The translations under genes and the position numbers were made by a program. 64,000 bases of DNA, from positions 1 through 64,000 of the forward strand of contig NZ_PNBY01000053.1 of assembly GCF_005886875.1 (NCBI RefSeq), written 5' to 3'. Shown here piece by piece: positions 50,344-58,529 of this stretch; position 1 is the stretch's first letter, and each line of letters begins with the position of its first letter. The notes under the pieces were generated by a model that was given only the letters and a program-made list of their open reading frames with translations, was not told where the DNA came from and did not search any database. Source of the stretch: Pseudoalteromonas aurantia. GTDB taxonomy: Bacteria; Pseudomonadota; Gammaproteobacteria; Enterobacterales; Alteromonadaceae.

Positions 50344-50891
50344 CGATTATTCCTTTTTGTTATTGTTTAAGCGCTAAACTACTATCAAAAAAGCAGATTG
50401 TAAAACTACGTCAAGACCCTATTATTAAATTATTGCGCAGTAAAACACTTTATTAACAACCATATAAATCATAAATAGGTGTCAAGCTATTTGCTCACTA
50501 GCAAAAAACTCGACTCTATTTAAACCGCTTTTTTAAAACAGAAACTCAACAAAAAAATCATACTAAGGTATTTTTCTTTCTATCGTGAAGGTTGGTATAT
50601 TCAACAATAAAAATAACACTAAAGAATTATTTGTAGGCACCTATTTATTAGAATCCATATACTCAAGCTGAACATATGAATAATGTTGACTCAAACGCTT
50701 CAACATAATGACGATTTTAAAGGAAGATCTAAGGCTCAAATAAAGTAAAAATAACTTAAATGGAAGGAGCAGTATTCAAGAGTCAAGGTGATTAGATACG
50801 TGAAGAAAAACGAGGTTTAATTCATATGCCTTAAAACTTCACTGAGAGTATGAAGCGCTCAACTTCATACTCTCAGTCTGTAAAGATTAAA
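50344..50891. other. AT-rich gap after the ABC operon
   Basis: 548 bp without a supported gene. It contains the hairpin at 50841-50877 and the promoter region of the carboxypeptidase. No reading frame, repeat family or operator stood out. Confidence 0.4.
50841..50877 (-). terminator. Hairpin at the end of the ABC-2 operon
   Basis: A perfect 15-bp stem (50841-50855 with 50863-50877) and a seven-base loop, 15 bp beyond the stop of the last ABC gene. The T-run on the minus strand is weak, so it may act as a terminator or as a 3' end stabiliser. Confidence 0.65.
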
Positions 50892-52268
50892 TTAAGTTGG
50901 GCTAAGCTGCTTTAACCGAGTCACTGCAAACATCATAATGACAAAAATAACAAAAGTACCCATCGCAAAGTGCCATATCGTCAGAGTATCACTTTTTCTC
51001 TGGGTTTTATCACTGGGTGCAAAGAGGATAAAATTGTCAATATCATCTTTCGATATCGACTTATCAAAAAATAGATAATCATAGAAGAAATGTCTTATCT
51101 CTTTGTGATAATCAACAATCTGCTGCTGATATTCAGCGTGATCTCGACTACTTGTGTTAGCAAGTTGATTCAATTGTAACTGAAAAAACAACGCAGGTGA
51201 GAGTAAGCTTAAATTCTGTAATTGCTGGTAACGTGCTTGGTGATTCTCTACAAAACTCAACCACAGATCGTGCACCGCTAAGTCACTCATATGCTGTTGA
51301 GCATAATACCACTTCCATTCAAATGCATCGCCCAACGGAGCCGTGTCTTGCCAATGTGGTTCATGCTGTAAGAACTCATCCAAAATGGCCTGCTTGTTTT
51401 GGTCTTGATCCCACCCATTATTAAGCACCATACGCTGCTCTAAGCTCATTTTTAATGGCGCTTCGCTGTGAAACTGACTCGATAAGTACAAATGCACAGC
51501 ACCAGGGATCAACATTGCAAATAACACCCAGCTACTCAAGTATGCCAAGCTATTCACCACACTGCTTTTCCCAAAGCTCATGATCAACCCAGCGGCTGAA
51601 AACCAGAACAACATGTATACACTGGTTGCTAGCAGTACTACCCAAAAAGCCGCATCAAAGGGTAAAGATAACAGCAACGCGGCACTTACGAGCAAGCTCA
51701 ATACCAGTAACCAAATAACAGCAAACCGTAATGCAATTTGCTTACATACTTGACTAAATGCGCTCTTTGGTAATGCATTAAGAAGTCGCCAACGACCCGC
51801 ATGTTGTTCATCCGAAATTAAAGTTACGGTCATGATCCCAATCACCAAAGGTAATAGATAGACCAGTACAAAACCTAAATCGAGCCCCCCCGTTCGTTGC
51901 TGAGAAGGGTTCACTGTCTCTCGATTAAATATTTGACTTTGTAGTGCAGTAGCACGAATTTTTGTTGCCACCATCGAAGATTGACTTTCTCCAACGAACA
52001 AAGCTGCCCAAGGACTTAACTGCCATTTCGTTGGCGCGCTGGCATAATAAGCCAATGAGCCTGCTTCCGGTAAAGATTCACGCTGAGTGACATGTTCACG
52101 CTCTTTTTGAAACACAATTTTCGATTTGTATTGATCAATACGAATGTTTTTATAGCCTTGCGCGCCTTGGTATATGGCAAACACCCCAGATATCACAAAA
52201 AGGATCAGCACCAACTTATTGATCTTGCCTGAGAAGAGTCTCATACATTCAAGTTTAAACAGTAGCAT
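50892..52268 (-). CDS. ABC-2 type permease (DUF3526-like), second
   Basis: 458 aa. One membrane helix near the N-terminus (about 18-36), a large extracytoplasmic region (about 40-130), five further helices in the middle (from about 133 to 270), and another extracytoplasmic region before a last helix at about 432-452. This layout fits the DUF3526-type ABC-2 permeases. It overlaps the first permease by 14 bp and forms an operon with it and the ATPase. The substrate is unknown; the Zur-like site upstream of the operon and the metallophore genes suggest metal-related export or envelope repair. Import is less likely for this fold but not excluded. Confidence 0.75.
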   Translation of the reverse strand: MLLFKLECMRLFSGKINKLVLILFVISGVFAIYQGAQGYKNIRIDQYKSKIVFQKEREHVTQRESLPEAGSLAYYASAPTKWQLSPWAALFVGESQSSMVATKIRATALQSQIFNRETVNPSQQRTGGLDLGFVLVYLLPLVIGIMTVTLISDEQHAGRWRLLNALPKSAFSQVCKQIALRFAVIWLLVLSLLVSAALLLSLPFDAAFWVVLLATSVYMLFWFSAAGLIMSFGKSSVVNSLAYLSSWVLFAMLIPGAVHLYLSSQFHSEAPLKMSLEQRMVLNNGWDQDQNKQAILDEFLQHEPHWQDTAPLGDAFEWKWYYAQQHMSDLAVHDLWLSFVENHQARYQQLQNLSLLSPALFFQLQLNQLANTSSRDHAEYQQQIVDYHKEIRHFFYDYLFFDKSISKDDIDNFILFAPSDKTQRKSDTLTIWHFAMGTFVIFVIMMFAVTRLKQLSPT

Positions 52269-53697
52269 AAATCCTCCGCTGCATAACTTTGCTATTTAAC
52301 GTGATAAACATAAGCACCACCACGCACAGCGGCAGTAACCATAACCAAGAAAAGGGGTTAAGCGACCAATTTAAATTAGGTGCTTGATAATGAAAGGGCT
52401 TAAATTCTTGCCAATAAGATTTATGTACCTTTTGGTCTCTGTCATTATGAAGGTGGATCTCATGCGTATGGAGCTTATTTAATTTTTGAATTCTTGCATA
52501 ACGGTGCGCTTCAGCCTGTTGCTCAAAATCTAAAAAGTGCTTTGCATCAGTTCGGGTTAATGCCATCGAAAAATCGCGTACAAACAAATAAGGATTTAAC
52601 CAATAGAATTGACGAATAAACTGCTGCTGAGCAGAGAACTGTGCGAGCTGCTTATTATAATGCTTATTGTGGATCTGCGCATTTAACTTTTCGCCCTCTT
52701 GCATCACCAACCCTTTATAATTGATAGGTAGCTCCTCAATAGAATCGACCCCGTATTTTTTCAACGTGTCAGCTCTAAATTGATTAAAGTATGGATCATC
52801 TGGATTATGACTATTACCCACCTTGCGGTTGTCTAGTTTTACCGTCAATTCAAAGTCATTTCGTTTTTGATGCGGATATTGATTATGAGCAAATTCAGCC
52901 AGCATACGCGGCATTAATATGGTCAATATAAACCATATAGACGTCAATAATACCAACGCTTGTTTTGGTTCTTTGACATAACTTGAAATGAGCAGTGTTA
53001 GGCCTATCCAAAATAAGCAATAGAGCAAATACACACCAAATAAAAGGAGTAGCCTAATAACCCCTTCAGAGGAAAATGCAGCGCCTGCATTCGTCGCCAA
53101 CACCAATGAAAATATAAATACCGGTAAAATAAACAACACAGATAAAAACAAGTAACTGAGACTTTTACCTACGATGAGCGTTCTAAAAGACACCCCCATC
53201 GACATTAATTGTCGTAACGTGCCGCTCTTTTGCTCGCCACTAATACTGGCAAATCCTAAACCAATGATCAGTAGTGGCCAAATCGTTAACAATATATTGG
53301 CACTGCTTAGCTCTGAAAAGCGTAGCAATGTTCCGCCGTCTTGATCGTTGGCGAAATTGGCACTGTTTTGTTTATGTGCCTCTAAAAAAATACTGTCTCC
53401 TACCCATGCGTTAACGCCTAAATCAAAAAAGCTCAGTGCACTAGGTGGACGAAATGCAAAATGCCCAAAATGCGCCACGCGATGTGGGTGCCTATCAGGC
53501 TGGGCTTGCCACTGTTGCTCTACTAAAGTTTGCGCTGCGGTTTGGGTTTTCACACTGTGTTGAAATTGTTGCCAACCCGTATACAAAGCAACAGCCAATA
53601 GCAATTGGATCATGATGAAGAGTAGCCATAAGCTGGGGCTTTTGCGCTTACTGGCCAGCTCATGTCGAAATATCTTCATTACTTTTTTATTAATCAT
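52255..53697 (-). CDS. ABC-2 type permease (DUF3526-like), first
   Basis: 480 aa with the same layout as its neighbour: a first helix at about 23-42, a large extracytoplasmic loop (45-135), a helix block (about 140-280) containing GTLRQLMSMGVSFRTLIVGK, and a second loop before a C-terminal helix. The two permeases are probably a heterodimer. It lies between the ATPase gene and the second permease gene. The sequence is diverged, so only the family can be stated. Confidence 0.75.
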   Translation of the reverse strand: MINKKVMKIFRHELASKRKSPSLWLLFIMIQLLLAVALYTGWQQFQHSVKTQTAAQTLVEQQWQAQPDRHPHRVAHFGHFAFRPPSALSFFDLGVNAWVGDSIFLEAHKQNSANFANDQDGGTLLRFSELSSANILLTIWPLLIIGLGFASISGEQKSGTLRQLMSMGVSFRTLIVGKSLSYLFLSVLFILPVFIFSLVLATNAGAAFSSEGVIRLLLLFGVYLLYCLFWIGLTLLISSYVKEPKQALVLLTSIWFILTILMPRMLAEFAHNQYPHQKRNDFELTVKLDNRKVGNSHNPDDPYFNQFRADTLKKYGVDSIEELPINYKGLVMQEGEKLNAQIHNKHYNKQLAQFSAQQQFIRQFYWLNPYLFVRDFSMALTRTDAKHFLDFEQQAEAHRYARIQKLNKLHTHEIHLHNDRDQKVHKSYWQEFKPFHYQAPNLNWSLNPFSWLWLLPLCVVVLMFITLNSKVMQRRIYATV

Positions 53698-53756
53698 GTA
53701 GATGTACTTCCTGTATGAATACTTTCACAATCATGTAAGGTACTAATTAAACTCGA

Positions 53757-54479
53757 TTAGCTCGCCTTTCGGACGACGCTTGTCCCTGAAATCAACTCAT
53801 GATATTTATTTTCTAATGTGTTGATCGAAAGCTGCTTATTATCTAGCAATGTCAGAAGTTGCCCTTTATCCATAATGCCTATTTTATTGGCTAAGGTGTG
53901 CGCACAATAAAAGTCATGCGTTACCATCAAAATCGCGGCTCCCTTATTAGCCAGTTGCTCAATAATTTTTATAAACTCACGTGTCGCACTCGGATCAAGG
54001 CCTGAAGTCGGTTCATCTAGTAGCAACACTTTTGCTTGACGAATAATGGCAAAAGCAATCCCCACTTTTTGTCGCATGCCTTTCGAGTAACTTTTCAAAG
54101 AGTGTTTACGGGCACTTTGCTCCAACCCAGTTTCATCTAATGCAGCATTGATTTGCTCATCTGAAACTTGTAGACCCGATAAGCTGGCAAGATACTTTAA
54201 ATTATCTATGGCATTAAACTCTTGATAAAGGTTAACTTGTTCTGGCAAGTAGACCAGTTTGTCTTTGCTGCTGTTATTACTATGAACGTCTGCGCCATCG
54301 ATTAAGGCTTGACCACTGTCAGGGTGCAAAAAATTAAGGAATAAATTGAGCGTGGTGCTTTTACCGGCACCATTTGCGCCCAATAGACACATAATTTCAC
54401 CCGGTGCCACCGTAAAATTCAGGTTATCGAGCACTTGTTTATCGGAAAATGATTTACTTAAATTTATGGCTTCTAACAC
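53757..54479 (-). CDS. ABC transporter ATP-binding protein
   Basis: 240 aa with a GTG start and AAGGAG nine bases upstream. Walker A GANGAGKSTTLNLFL, signature YSKGMRQKVGIAFA, Walker B VLLLDEPTSGLDP and the switch histidine in MVTHDFYCAH are all present. It is of the ABC-2 exporter class (CcmA/NatA-like) and drives the two permeases encoded just downstream. The Zur-like site at 54594-54606 lies 115 bp upstream, after the hotdog gene, so the ABC operon can have its own promoter. Confidence 0.92.
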   Translation of the reverse strand: MLEAINLSKSFSDKQVLDNLNFTVAPGEIMCLLGANGAGKSTTLNLFLNFLHPDSGQALIDGADVHSNNSSKDKLVYLPEQVNLYQEFNAIDNLKYLASLSGLQVSDEQINAALDETGLEQSARKHSLKSYSKGMRQKVGIAFAIIRQAKVLLLDEPTSGLDPSATREFIKIIEQLANKGAAILMVTHDFYCAHTLANKIGIMDKGQLLTLLDNKQLSINTLENKYHELISGTSVVRKAS

Positions 54480-54593
54480 AAAAACACTCCTTTAACGAAA
54501 AATCCGCTTGCAGCTAGGGTCATGTACGTTTGAAATTTAGTACATACACCTCTCGCTGAAGCGGGATCTTGGGAAAATGACCAACAATGTTTA

Positions 54594-54606
54594 GTTATAA
54601 CATAAC
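54594..54606. promoter_or_regulatory. Zur-like operator before the ABC operon
   Basis: GTTATAACATAAC, symmetrical as GTTAT-N3-ATAAC, identical to the copy at 57228-57240. It resembles the core of the gammaproteobacterial Zur box. It lies between the hotdog gene stop and the ATPase gene. Confidence 0.65.
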
Positions 54607-54635
54607 AACCGTTGTTTAAATAGAAACAATTTAAA

Positions 54636-55088
54636 TTACATAGTAGGTACTAAAAAGCTAGCCGTGCCTGTGAAAGCACCGCCCTCAACGTGAATTTGCG
54701 CATTCTTATAATACACCAACCCCTCTGAAAGCTGTTTTTTACAATGCTTTGGAAAAAAGCCCTCAAACCGAACTGCTTCAGTGGTATTTATTGAGCGCTT
54801 AAATTTAATATCTAAATCACGTAAGTACACTTCCCCTGCTTTTTTCGTCATTTGGTTATCCCAGCAACCGTAAATAATGCCAAGCTGAGAAATCCAAATC
54901 ATGGCGCTTTGTGCACTAAAGTGAAATTGACCATCACCTGGCATTTGAAAGTGTTCAACATCAATACGGCCATCGATATATCCAGGCTCTAGTGAGACAG
55001 AGCTAAATGACATTCTTTCTTCACGCCAGCCATTTTCTAAATAGTCTGACATATACGCACGCTGCTGATCTGAAGTAAGTTGAATCAT
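54636..55088 (-). CDS. Hotdog-fold protein, FcoT/FabZ-like
   Basis: 150 aa. The central part (PGDGQFHFSAQSAMIWISQL, then GIIYGCW) has the turn and long helix of a hotdog domain and resembles FcoT-type acyl-CoA thioesterases and FabZ/FabA dehydratases. No catalytic residue can be fixed. It is 15 bp after the MFS gene with AAGGA before the ATG, so it is in the same operon as the NAS-like enzyme. An acyl-handling step in making or releasing the metallophore is an inference. FcoT itself belongs to a metal-binding isonitrile lipopeptide cluster in mycobacteria. Confidence 0.6.
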   Translation of the reverse strand: MIQLTSDQQRAYMSDYLENGWREERMSFSSVSLEPGYIDGRIDVEHFQMPGDGQFHFSAQSAMIWISQLGIIYGCWDNQMTKKAGEVYLRDLDIKFKRSINTTEAVRFEGFFPKHCKKQLSEGLVYYKNAQIHVEGGAFTGTASFLVPTM

Positions 55089-55103
55089 AATGTGTTCCTT
55101 AAC

Positions 55104-56375
55104 TTAATGAGTAGATGGGTTTGTTAACTGACTGTCTTCTTGCTCGACATGTTTGTGCATTAGCAGCGTATGTAATACTGCGGTTACTAGGCCAGTAGCC
55201 ATTAAGCAATACCATGCTAATTGTTCGCTAATATCAGCAAGGTCAAATGCAAAACCAACGATACTGCTGCCCGCAATAAGCCCAATGCCAGCAAATAGGT
55301 AGAAAAACCCATAATGAGTGGCCACAGACTTGTTGTTTGCCAGATCAGATATCTGGCTCATAATAAAGGGAAAACTCACCATAGTACCGACAGTAAAAAC
55401 GACTGCAAGTACACTCAATGGGACGTAATAAAGTAAGCCCGTTTGAAATGGCCAATTGGGTATTAAAGTAGCGAAAGATAAGCCCATTAATGCAATACCA
55501 ATACTGATCCAGTGCTGTGGCGTTAACCAACGCTCACAGATTCTGGTCACTGGAAATTGTAAAAAAATAGAGATAATCGCACATAAGGTAAGTACCCACG
55601 CAACATCCTGTTGCGCACCCGCTTGATTAACAATATGAATTGGGATCGCAAACGAGATTTGATTGATGAGCATAAAATATCCCATCATAATGGCTGAAAA
55701 CTTTAAAAACGCTCGGTTGCCAAGTACACCCGACACCATCGTTTTAATATTACTCTTTTCACCCGTACTAGAGACTGGCTTTGCGCTCTTTACTTTCGAC
55801 GCGCTAGGTAATAAAACACAAAAAACAATGGTAAAAAGTAAAAATGGCAGCGCGGCTGCGGCGCATAAAATGTCGAACCCAACATTCAGAAGTAATAAGC
55901 CACACACAGGCCCTAAGAGCTCACCACCGTTTCGTGCAACCCCCACCAGCGAAAACATTTGTGCTCTGCTTAACATCTCTTGTTTAGCAAAATACGCTTG
56001 AGCTGCAGGGGTAAATAATGCACCAGCAAAGCCCGTTAAAAACGCCGCAAGAAATAGCATAGGGATAACATCTGCAAATAAAAATAAGCAAAAGCCAATC
56101 GCACGCAATAAGCAACCAATGACAATCAGTGGCTTCGCACCATATAAATCAGCGAGTAGCCCTCCGACTAAAAACAGACCTTGCTGACAAAATGAGCGAA
56201 CGCCCAAAACAATACCAACCAAGGTGGCACTGAGCAGTAAATCTTGCTTTAAATAACCAGCCAGAAATGGGATCAGCATGTAAAAACCCAGATTAAAGAT
56301 AAACGCCGCAGATAACATCCAACGGTATTGGCTACTGAGTTTTAAATAAGATGAAAAAATAGACATTGAGGTCAC
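55104..56375 (-). CDS. MFS transporter, candidate metallophore exporter
   Basis: 423 aa with twelve membrane helices. The first-half motif GGLLADLYGAKPLIVIG (loop 2-3) marks the major facilitator superfamily, of the drug:H+ antiporter class. The GTG start overlaps the stop of the NAS-like gene (GTGA); an ATG at 56366 is an alternative. In staphylopine clusters an MFS protein (CntE) directly follows or neighbours the biosynthesis genes and exports the product; the tight coupling here supports the same role. Substrate not shown by sequence. Confidence 0.85.
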   Translation of the reverse strand: MTSMSIFSSYLKLSSQYRWMLSAAFIFNLGFYMLIPFLAGYLKQDLLLSATLVGIVLGVRSFCQQGLFLVGGLLADLYGAKPLIVIGCLLRAIGFCLFLFADVIPMLFLAAFLTGFAGALFTPAAQAYFAKQEMLSRAQMFSLVGVARNGGELLGPVCGLLLLNVGFDILCAAAALPFLLFTIVFCVLLPSASKVKSAKPVSSTGEKSNIKTMVSGVLGNRAFLKFSAIMMGYFMLINQISFAIPIHIVNQAGAQQDVAWVLTLCAIISIFLQFPVTRICERWLTPQHWISIGIALMGLSFATLIPNWPFQTGLLYYVPLSVLAVVFTVGTMVSFPFIMSQISDLANNKSVATHYGFFYLFAGIGLIAGSSIVGFAFDLADISEQLAWYCLMATGLVTAVLHTLLMHKHVEQEDSQLTNPSTH

Positions 56376-57193
56376 TCAGGCTTTTGAGCTATCAAAATAG
56401 AATGAAAATTATCTGCGTAAGTTTGTACTTTCAATTTTAGCTGAAATGGCAACAGAGCTTGTTCATTGGTACTTGGATAAAGCAATGTACGCAAATTATA
56501 CGCAGTGCGAATGACTAAATGCGCACCAGGGCGCATGTTTTCAAATAAGTGCTGAATAATTTTGCCTTTGATTTTTTCATCACCCACCAAAGCAGCAAGC
56601 CATATTACATCATACTGGTCTAGCTGTTCTTGCACACATACGTCGTTGTGAATAAATGCCATTTGATTATCTGGCTGTAACGCGTCACACACAGATTTGC
56701 CTAATAACAAATCAGGTTGATTAATATCAAGGTTATCTACGGCTAACCCCGCATTAAACAAAGCCAAAGATGTCAGTGGTAAAGCGCCCGATCCAACCAT
56801 AAGCACCCGATTCACAGCATCACTCGATAGTGAGTTAATCGCACTTATCTCAAGGGTTGTAGCTCGCTCATAATGCTGATAATACGGGTATTCTTGTGTT
56901 AATAGCGCGAGTGCATCTTCGCTTTCTACCAGTCGTTCTGCCCAGTGCCTTTCATACAAACTCGACGCCTGGCTAAACAGCTGCTGGATCCCAGGTTTAA
57001 TGTCTTGAATTTGCGGTTGCGCCAACACATGTTCTGCAAATTCGCTGCCGTGTTCATTCGACAGTAAATCTAAAAATCCATGAAATTTAACCATGCTGTC
57101 TGGCGTGATTGAAAGTGCAGACATCGCTTTAATATTTTTGTACCCATCGGCTATCAAGTCCGCATGGGTAGTTACAGAGTGAGGTATGTTCAT
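56372..57193 (-). CDS. Nicotianamine synthase-like protein (CntL-like)
   Basis: 273 aa. Hallmarks of the NAS family: YPYYQHYE (102-109) with LEISAI (114-119), the SAM-binding LMVGSGALPLTSLAL (131-145) followed by DNLDINQ, DVIWLAALVG (195-204), and RTAYNLRTLLYP (229-240). These follow the order in plant and archaeal NAS and bacterial CntL. Such enzymes move aminobutyrate units from SAM onto an amine or amino acid to build metal chelators. No opine dehydrogenase or histidine racemase gene is adjacent. Its start is weak in Shine-Dalgarno sequence and lies 35 bp from the Zur-like site. Confidence 0.85.
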   Translation of the reverse strand: MNIPHSVTTHADLIADGYKNIKAMSALSITPDSMVKFHGFLDLLSNEHGSEFAEHVLAQPQIQDIKPGIQQLFSQASSLYERHWAERLVESEDALALLTQEYPYYQHYERATTLEISAINSLSSDAVNRVLMVGSGALPLTSLALFNAGLAVDNLDINQPDLLLGKSVCDALQPDNQMAFIHNDVCVQEQLDQYDVIWLAALVGDEKIKGKIIQHLFENMRPGAHLVIRTAYNLRTLLYPSTNEQALLPFQLKLKVQTYADNFHSILIAQKPE

Positions 57194-57223
57194 AAGTTAG
57201 TTGTTACTGCATTGTCCCTATTT

Positions 57224-57240
57224 TTATGTTATAACATAAC
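57224..57240. promoter_or_regulatory. Zur-like operator between the NAS-like and RND genes
   Basis: GTTATAACATAAC at 57228-57240, within a 16-bp perfect palindrome TTATGTTATAACATAA at 57224-57239. It lies 35 bp before the NAS-like start and 120 bp before the RND adaptor start. Control of the synthase operon is likely; control of the divergent RND genes is possible. Confidence 0.7.
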
Positions 57241-57359
57241 CCATGAGTTACCTGTGTGTAAATTGGTTTTTATGATTATTTTCATTAATCTTAGTACCTT
57301 AAACCAGGTTGGTAACAATAAGTTTACTTTTAACATAAATTAGTAATAGAGACTTAGGC

Positions 57360-58529
57360 ATGACAATTACAAAAAACACGTCATTTTTTATTCGCCACAA
57401 ACGCGTTTGTATCCTGCTGTTGGTGTTGCTTAGCGGCGTTATCGCTTGTGTTGGGCTATTTACAATGGCAAGTGACACCGTACAACTTAATCCTGAAGTA
57501 GATACTCGGCCAAAAGTCTCTGCGCGTACAATTAGCCCTATTGATTATCAAACAACGCTTCGCCTATCTGGTGTGTTTAAGCCCGCAGAGCAGACTGATA
57601 TTGCCTTCGAACTGTCAGGTAAAGTGGCGTCTTTGCATCCAAACTTTGTCGTAGGAGGCATTGTTAAACAAGGCGATTTACTCGCGACGCTGGATCCGTT
57701 TGATTATAAAACGCAAGTCTTAGAAAAACAGGCAAGCTTTGCCTTAGCACAAGCCCACTTATCTGAAGAGCTCGCCAAGGCTGAAGTCGCTAAAAAAGAA
57801 TGGGCTAACCGTGCACATATCCCCGCTTTAGCCCTAAGAGAGCCACAAGTAGCGAGTGCACGAGCACAGCTAAAAGCAGCAAAAGCCAGTCTGTCTCTGG
57901 CTGAAAAAAATCTCTCTCGAACTCAGTATTTCGCGCCTTATGATGCCCTCATAGCAGCACGTAGCATAGGCCTTGGACAAGTTATTTCAAAAGGAGAGAT
58001 GCTAGGACAAATCGTGAATTTAAGCTACGGAGAAATACATATTCCCATAGCTGGATTTGAACAACCCTTTATTCCTGCCCTCCCAGCAAATAACGTGCAA
58101 GTCCACAGTGACAATGTGCAACGACAAGGCATTTTAACTCGCCACACAGGTCAATTTAATGATGTAACAAGAATGGCTTACTACATCGTCAAGGTTGACG
58201 ACCCCTATGCACTCAACAGCCAAGAAGCGCCACTCTATTTTGGCCAATTCCTGGCCGTAAATATACCAGGTAAAATCCTTAAAAATGTTATCAAGGTGCC
58301 TCAGGAGTGGATCAAAAACCAAACACTGTGGCTACTCAATACGGATGGCACCTTAGTAAAAAACTCAGTGACAGTAGTAAGAGAAGAGTACGGTTTTGCA
58401 TTGCTTAACGCACCAACAGGGATCAACCACCAGATCGTTACTCAACTCCCTGAGTACCCTCAATCAGGCATGCAAGTTAAACGCTGGCCTCACGATACCC
58501 AGCTAGCCGAACGAGGAGACAAACAATGA
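57360..58529 (+). CDS. RND efflux periplasmic adaptor (membrane fusion protein)
   Basis: 389 aa. An N-terminal membrane anchor (about 14-34) precedes a biotinyl-lipoyl-like half (SGKVASLHPNFVVGGIVKQGDLLATLD), a helical hairpin (about 120-185) and a beta-barrel domain. It links the inner-membrane RND pump to an outer-membrane channel; none is encoded in the window, so a TolC-like protein elsewhere is needed. Its stop overlaps the pump gene start by four bases. Divergent from the NAS-like operon. Confidence 0.92.
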   Translation: MTITKNTSFFIRHKRVCILLLVLLSGVIACVGLFTMASDTVQLNPEVDTRPKVSARTISPIDYQTTLRLSGVFKPAEQTDIAFELSGKVASLHPNFVVGGIVKQGDLLATLDPFDYKTQVLEKQASFALAQAHLSEELAKAEVAKKEWANRAHIPALALREPQVASARAQLKAAKASLSLAEKNLSRTQYFAPYDALIAARSIGLGQVISKGEMLGQIVNLSYGEIHIPIAGFEQPFIPALPANNVQVHSDNVQRQGILTRHTGQFNDVTRMAYYIVKVDDPYALNSQEAPLYFGQFLAVNIPGKILKNVIKVPQEWIKNQTLWLLNTDGTLVKNSVTVVREEYGFALLNAPTGINHQIVTQLPEYPQSGMQVKRWPHDTQLAERGDKQ

